DNA of 64,000 nucleotides. Origin: Bacillota bacterium (GTDB lineage Bacteria; Bacillota; Clostridia; Acetivibrionales; DTU013). Where the stretch lies: positions 1-64,000 of the forward strand of contig JAFABI010000060.1 in NCBI GenBank assembly GCA_023426125.1, read 5' to 3'. Both the position numbers and the translations under genes were made by a program. Positions 61,632 to 64,000 of the stretch are shown here, piece after piece (the stretch's first letter is position 1; each line of letters opens with the position of its first letter). The notes under the pieces were generated by a model. That model did not search any database, was not told where the DNA came from, and saw only the letters and a program-made list of their open reading frames with translations.

Positions 61632-62570
61632 TCAAAACATTCTCCGCTTGGCAAGTACCAGCACCGAAACGGCGGAGATCACCGTAACGAATCCGAAGAT
61701 CAAGGCAAAAGCATGCGGGTAATTCTCAAAACCAAAGGGCAGCCTGACGTTCATACCGAAGAAGCTGGATACCATGGTGGGTATGGCCATTACGATGGTA
61801 ACGGACGTAAGAAACTTCATCACGATATTCAGGTTGTTGGAAATCACCGAAGCATAGGCATCCATGGTACCCGTCAGGATACTGCTGTAAATATTGGCCA
61901 TTTCAATCGCCTGCTTGTTTTCTATGATGACATCCTCCAGGAGGTCCAGGTCGTCTTCGTATTTTTTCAGCATATCCAGCTTCAGCATTTTTTCCAGCAC
62001 GATTTCATTTGCTTTCAGGGACGTGGAAAAATAGACCAGGGATTTTTCAAGCTTTAAAAGCTGAATCAGTTCCTTGTTTTTCAGCGACCTGTGCAGATCC
62101 TTTTCAATCCTGCTGCTGGCTTTGTCAATGTATTTCAGATACTGCAGGTACTGAGCCGCATTTTTATACAGGATCTGCAGGACAAACCTGTTTTTAAATT
62201 GCGTAACAAAGGATTTTATCCTCTTTTTTTCAAAATCCTTGATTACCGTGTTTTCCTTTAAACATACCGTGATGATATGCTCCTTCAATAATATGATGCC
62301 CAGCGGGATTGTGGCGTATAAATTGGTGTTCTCATCCTTGTCGATCACGGGAACGTCAACGATGATCAATATCTGGCCATTATCGTGTTCAATACGCGCG
62401 CGTTCTTCCTCGTCAAGCGCGGCCCGTACATATTCAGCCTCCGCACCCAGCGCTGCACACACTCTTTGTATTTCTTCTTCATCAGGGTTGACAAGATCCA
62501 CCCAGACGCCTTCTTCGAAAGTGTCCAGGGGCGCAAGCTCGTCATTTCTGGTTTTAAATATCTGAAGCAT
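61632..62570 (-). CDS. corA: CorA-family divalent cation channel
   Basis: The 312-residue membrane protein is a Mg2+/Co2+ channel of the CorA family. A large acidic and helical cytoplasmic domain is followed by two C-terminal membrane helices. The diagnostic GMN motif (SSFFGMNVRLPFGFENYP) lies between them, and the basic tail is AKRRMF. ATG 62570 is preferred with AAAGGGTG upstream; a GTG at 62579 overlaps that site. A complete M-box riboswitch and terminator lie upstream, which strongly supports Mg2+ as the substrate. Confidence 0.93.
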   Translation of the reverse strand: MLQIFKTRNDELAPLDTFEEGVWVDLVNPDEEEIQRVCAALGAEAEYVRAALDEEERARIEHDNGQILIIVDVPVIDKDENTNLYATIPLGIILLKEHIITVCLKENTVIKDFEKKRIKSFVTQFKNRFVLQILYKNAAQYLQYLKYIDKASSRIEKDLHRSLKNKELIQLLKLEKSLVYFSTSLKANEIVLEKMLKLDMLKKYEDDLDLLEDVIIENKQAIEMANIYSSILTGTMDAYASVISNNLNIVMKFLTSVTIVMAIPTMVSSFFGMNVRLPFGFENYPHAFALIFGFVTVISAVSVLVLAKRRMF

Positions 62571-62775
62571 TAAACTCACCCTTTCATTAATATTTCTTTA
62601 AAGGATGAATTCTATTAGACCTATTCCTCAATGAGATGCAACATATAAGAGGCGGCAGGACAATAGAACCCATCGGCTGATAAATATACCTGTCTATGGC
62701 AATTACCAGGGTCACTATCCAAAATACCACCTCCATTACTCAGTTTGTGTTAAAAAGCATTGTTTTAATTTATAT

Positions 62776-62810
62776 CAAAAAACCCCTTCACACAACAAGT
62801 GAAGGGGTTT
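62776..62810 (-). terminator. Riboswitch-controlled terminator upstream of corA
   Basis: On the minus strand AAACCCCTTCAC, loop, GTGAAGGGGTTT is followed by a T-run. CCTTCACT of its 5' arm is complementary to AGTGAAGG at the 3' end of the M-box (62833-62840), giving a plausible antiterminator pairing. Confidence 0.85.
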
Positions 62811-62830
62811 GCAAGCAACCCAACAAAACA

Positions 62831-62995
62831 CGCCTTCACTCGTTGAGTTTTAGCACTATACAGCTTTGGAATACCTATCTCCAGCTACATTAAGTAGAAC
62901 CTTATTTCGGTAATACCTGTTGACCCCTGGGCATCTCTCGATGGGGCAGGGCAGCAGCGTGTATCCGTATAGTAACCTCACCTAACGAGGCTATT
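62831..62995 (-). ncRNA. M-box (ykoK) magnesium riboswitch
   Basis: The minus strand carries the conserved M-box blocks in order: CGTTAGGTGAGG, CTATACGGATACACGCTGCTGCC, GGGTCAACAGGTATT, CCGAAATAAGGTT, TAGCTGGAG and GTGCTAAAACTCAACGAG. The known class senses Mg2+ and turns expression off when Mg2+ is plentiful. The terminator 20 bases further on and the corA gene fit that logic. Confidence 0.93.
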
Positions 62996-63007
62996 CAATT
63001 CTCTTTT

Positions 63008-63036
63008 ATTATACTCCTTGATTTCTTCCTTTTCAA
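63008..63036 (-). promoter_or_regulatory. Promoter of the M-box-corA transcript
   Basis: On the minus strand TTGAAA (63031-63036), 17 bases and TATAAT (63008-63013). The predicted RNA start falls just before the M-box. Confidence 0.8.
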
Positions 63037-63220
63037 CAAAAATCTTTTAAAATTGATTGGTTTTAAGCAAAATATGCCGAATTGGTTTTTTATCGCCCAT
63101 TAAAACCAGTTAATGGTTGTTCCCTTTGATTTTTTAAGGAATGCGCTGGTAATTGGGCAAAGCTTCTTCTAAAATATGCCGGAAAGGTGAAATGTTTTTC
63201 AGGAATTTGTGGTCCCGGTA

Positions 63221-63249
63221 TTGACAATAGGTTGCATGGGTGTTATACT
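63221..63249 (+). promoter_or_regulatory. Promoter of the GntR-ABC operon
   Basis: TTGACA (63221-63226), 17 bases and TATACT (63244-63249), a near-consensus housekeeping promoter about 40 bases before the gntR start. Confidence 0.85.
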
Positions 63250-63273
63250 GCATTACATAAGTAACGTAGTATA
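63244..63273. promoter_or_regulatory. Dyad operator overlapping the gntR -10
   Basis: TATACT-N3-TTAC-ATAA-GTAA-N3-AGTATA has matching arms at 10 of 13 positions. The overlap with the -10 and start site suits autorepression by the adjacent YtrA-type regulator. Confidence 0.6.
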
Positions 63274-63287
63274 TAGGTGGTGATGTA

Positions 63288-63665
63288 ATGAGAATTGAGC
63301 AGGATAGTCTGAAACCAATCTATCAGCAGATTGCCGAAGGTATCGAGGATGACATTCTGAATGGGATCCTGGAGGCTGACGATCAGGCTTATTCCCAATA
63401 TCAGATATCAAGGCAGTTCGGGATAAATCCTGCAACGGCCGCAAAGGGGATCAATTTACTGGTTTCGGAAGGGATCCTTTATAAGAAAAGAGGGATGGGG
63501 ATGCATGTGGCGGTGAATGCCAAGCAAATGATTCAGAAGAAGCGTAAGAATGCATTTATGAACGGCTTATTGAAGGAAATACTGCTTGAAGCCCGTAAAC
63601 TGGGCATCGACAGGCAGGAGCTCATAAAGATGATCGAGGAGTTTGAAGGAGTGGGTGAAGCATGA
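63288..63665 (+). CDS. GntR-family regulator, YtrA type
   Basis: The 125-residue protein consists of an N-terminal winged helix-turn-helix (YSQYQISRQFGINPATAAKGINLL) and a short helical C-terminus without a ligand-binding domain, the YtrA subfamily layout. AGGTGGTGATG precedes the ATG. It overlaps the following ABC ATPase gene by 4 bases. YtrA regulators usually repress their own ABC exporter operon until cell-envelope stress or an antibiotic is present. Confidence 0.9.
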   Translation: MRIEQDSLKPIYQQIAEGIEDDILNGILEADDQAYSQYQISRQFGINPATAAKGINLLVSEGILYKKRGMGMHVAVNAKQMIQKKRKNAFMNGLLKEILLEARKLGIDRQELIKMIEEFEGVGEA

Positions 63666-64000
63666 GTGATGTGATCGTATGCAATGATCTGACCAAGAAG
63701 TATAGGGAGAAAACTGCACTGGATAATTTTTCAACCGTTATCGGAGAAAACAAGATCATTGGCCTGGTGGGGAGGAACGGCGCAGGCAAAACGACCTTCC
63801 TCAAGACCTGCGCGGGCTATCTGCTGCCCACCTCCGGCAGCATAAAGATATTGGGTCAGGAGCCTTTTGACAATCTTGACGTTTTGACAAACCTGGTATT
63901 CATCGATGAAGAGGTTCAGTTCCAGGAATCCGTCAGGCTGAAGGATTTATTGAAGCTTGGCGGCATCTATTACAGGAACTGGGACAGCACGTTTGCGTGG
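63662..64000 (+). CDS. ABC transporter ATP-binding protein, 3' end cut by window
   Basis: The frame runs from ATG 63662 to the last base without a stop (113 residues seen). It shows the N-terminal CNDLTKKYREKTALDNF strand pattern and Walker A GRNGAGKTT, followed by the arm region FIDEEVQFQESVRLKDLL. It overlaps gntR by ATGA, so it is the first transporter gene of a YtrA-type operon. The permease would lie beyond the window. Confidence 0.88.
   Translation, partial: MSDVIVCNDLTKKYREKTALDNFSTVIGENKIIGLVGRNGAGKTTFLKTCAGYLLPTSGSIKILGQEPFDNLDVLTNLVFIDEEVQFQESVRLKDLLKLGGIYYRNWDSTFAW

Overview
The window looks like a chromosomal segment of an anaerobic, low-to-moderate G+C Firmicute of the class Clostridia, probably a saccharolytic plant-matter degrader related to the Ruminiclostridium/Acetivibrio group. 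The evidence is strong AGGAGG-type ribosome binding sites with frequent TTG/GTG starts, S-layer homology domains, an M-box riboswitch, Firmicute-type LexA boxes, LytS- and Agr-type two-component systems, and a psicose/allulose 3-epimerase that closely resembles, from memory, the Clostridium cellulolyticum enzyme. No rRNA, tRNA, CRISPR array, transposase or phage gene was seen.

Layout. 1-1.3 kb: 3' part of a secreted sialidase-like BNR protein. 2-5.7 kb: a three-gene sugar cassette (ROK kinase, fucose/arabinose-isomerase-like protein, GatZ/KbaZ-type aldolase subunit) behind two matching dyads. 5.9-10.3 kb: small anchored protein, deoC, glycerol-1-phosphate dehydrogenase and psicose 3-epimerase. 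10.3-13.2 kb: LytS-type 7TM histidine kinase, apparently starting at AUA, and its response regulator. 13.3-17 kb: VapBC toxin-antitoxin and an SLH surface protein. 17.8-23.3 kb: TraB-family protein, an Agr-like LytTR/GHKL pair, an ABC-2 exporter and a 30-residue membrane peptide. 23.3-30.2 kb: two paralogous secreted beta-helix proteins flanking an AraC regulator, one overlapping a foldase-like gene. 30.3-36.1 kb: sugar ABC transporter, GH4 phospho-glycosidase and sugar kinase. 36.3-39.3 kb: SplB-like radical SAM gene, J-domain protein and sirtuin.

39.6-56.6 kb holds two facing carbohydrate import loci. Each has a membrane-bound AraC regulator, two LplB/LplC-type permeases and an LplA-type lipoprotein. 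The forward one ends in a uroporphyrinogen-decarboxylase-like gene, and two Gfo/Idh/MocA oxidoreductases follow the reverse one. 56.9-61.1 kb: Dabb protein, FAD oxidoreductase, a second SplB-like radical SAM gene overlapping its DUF4130 partner, and a 14-residue tandem-repeat protein. 61.6-64 kb: CorA under an M-box riboswitch, then a GntR (YtrA-type) regulator and the start of an ABC ATPase that runs off the window.

Most longer intergenic gaps carry families of short palindromic interspersed repeats. The most interesting signal is that both SplB-like radical SAM loci, 21 kb apart and on opposite strands, have an identical 14-bp LexA-like box overlapping the predicted -35 element. This suggests that a poorly characterised DNA repair or modification module is under SOS control.
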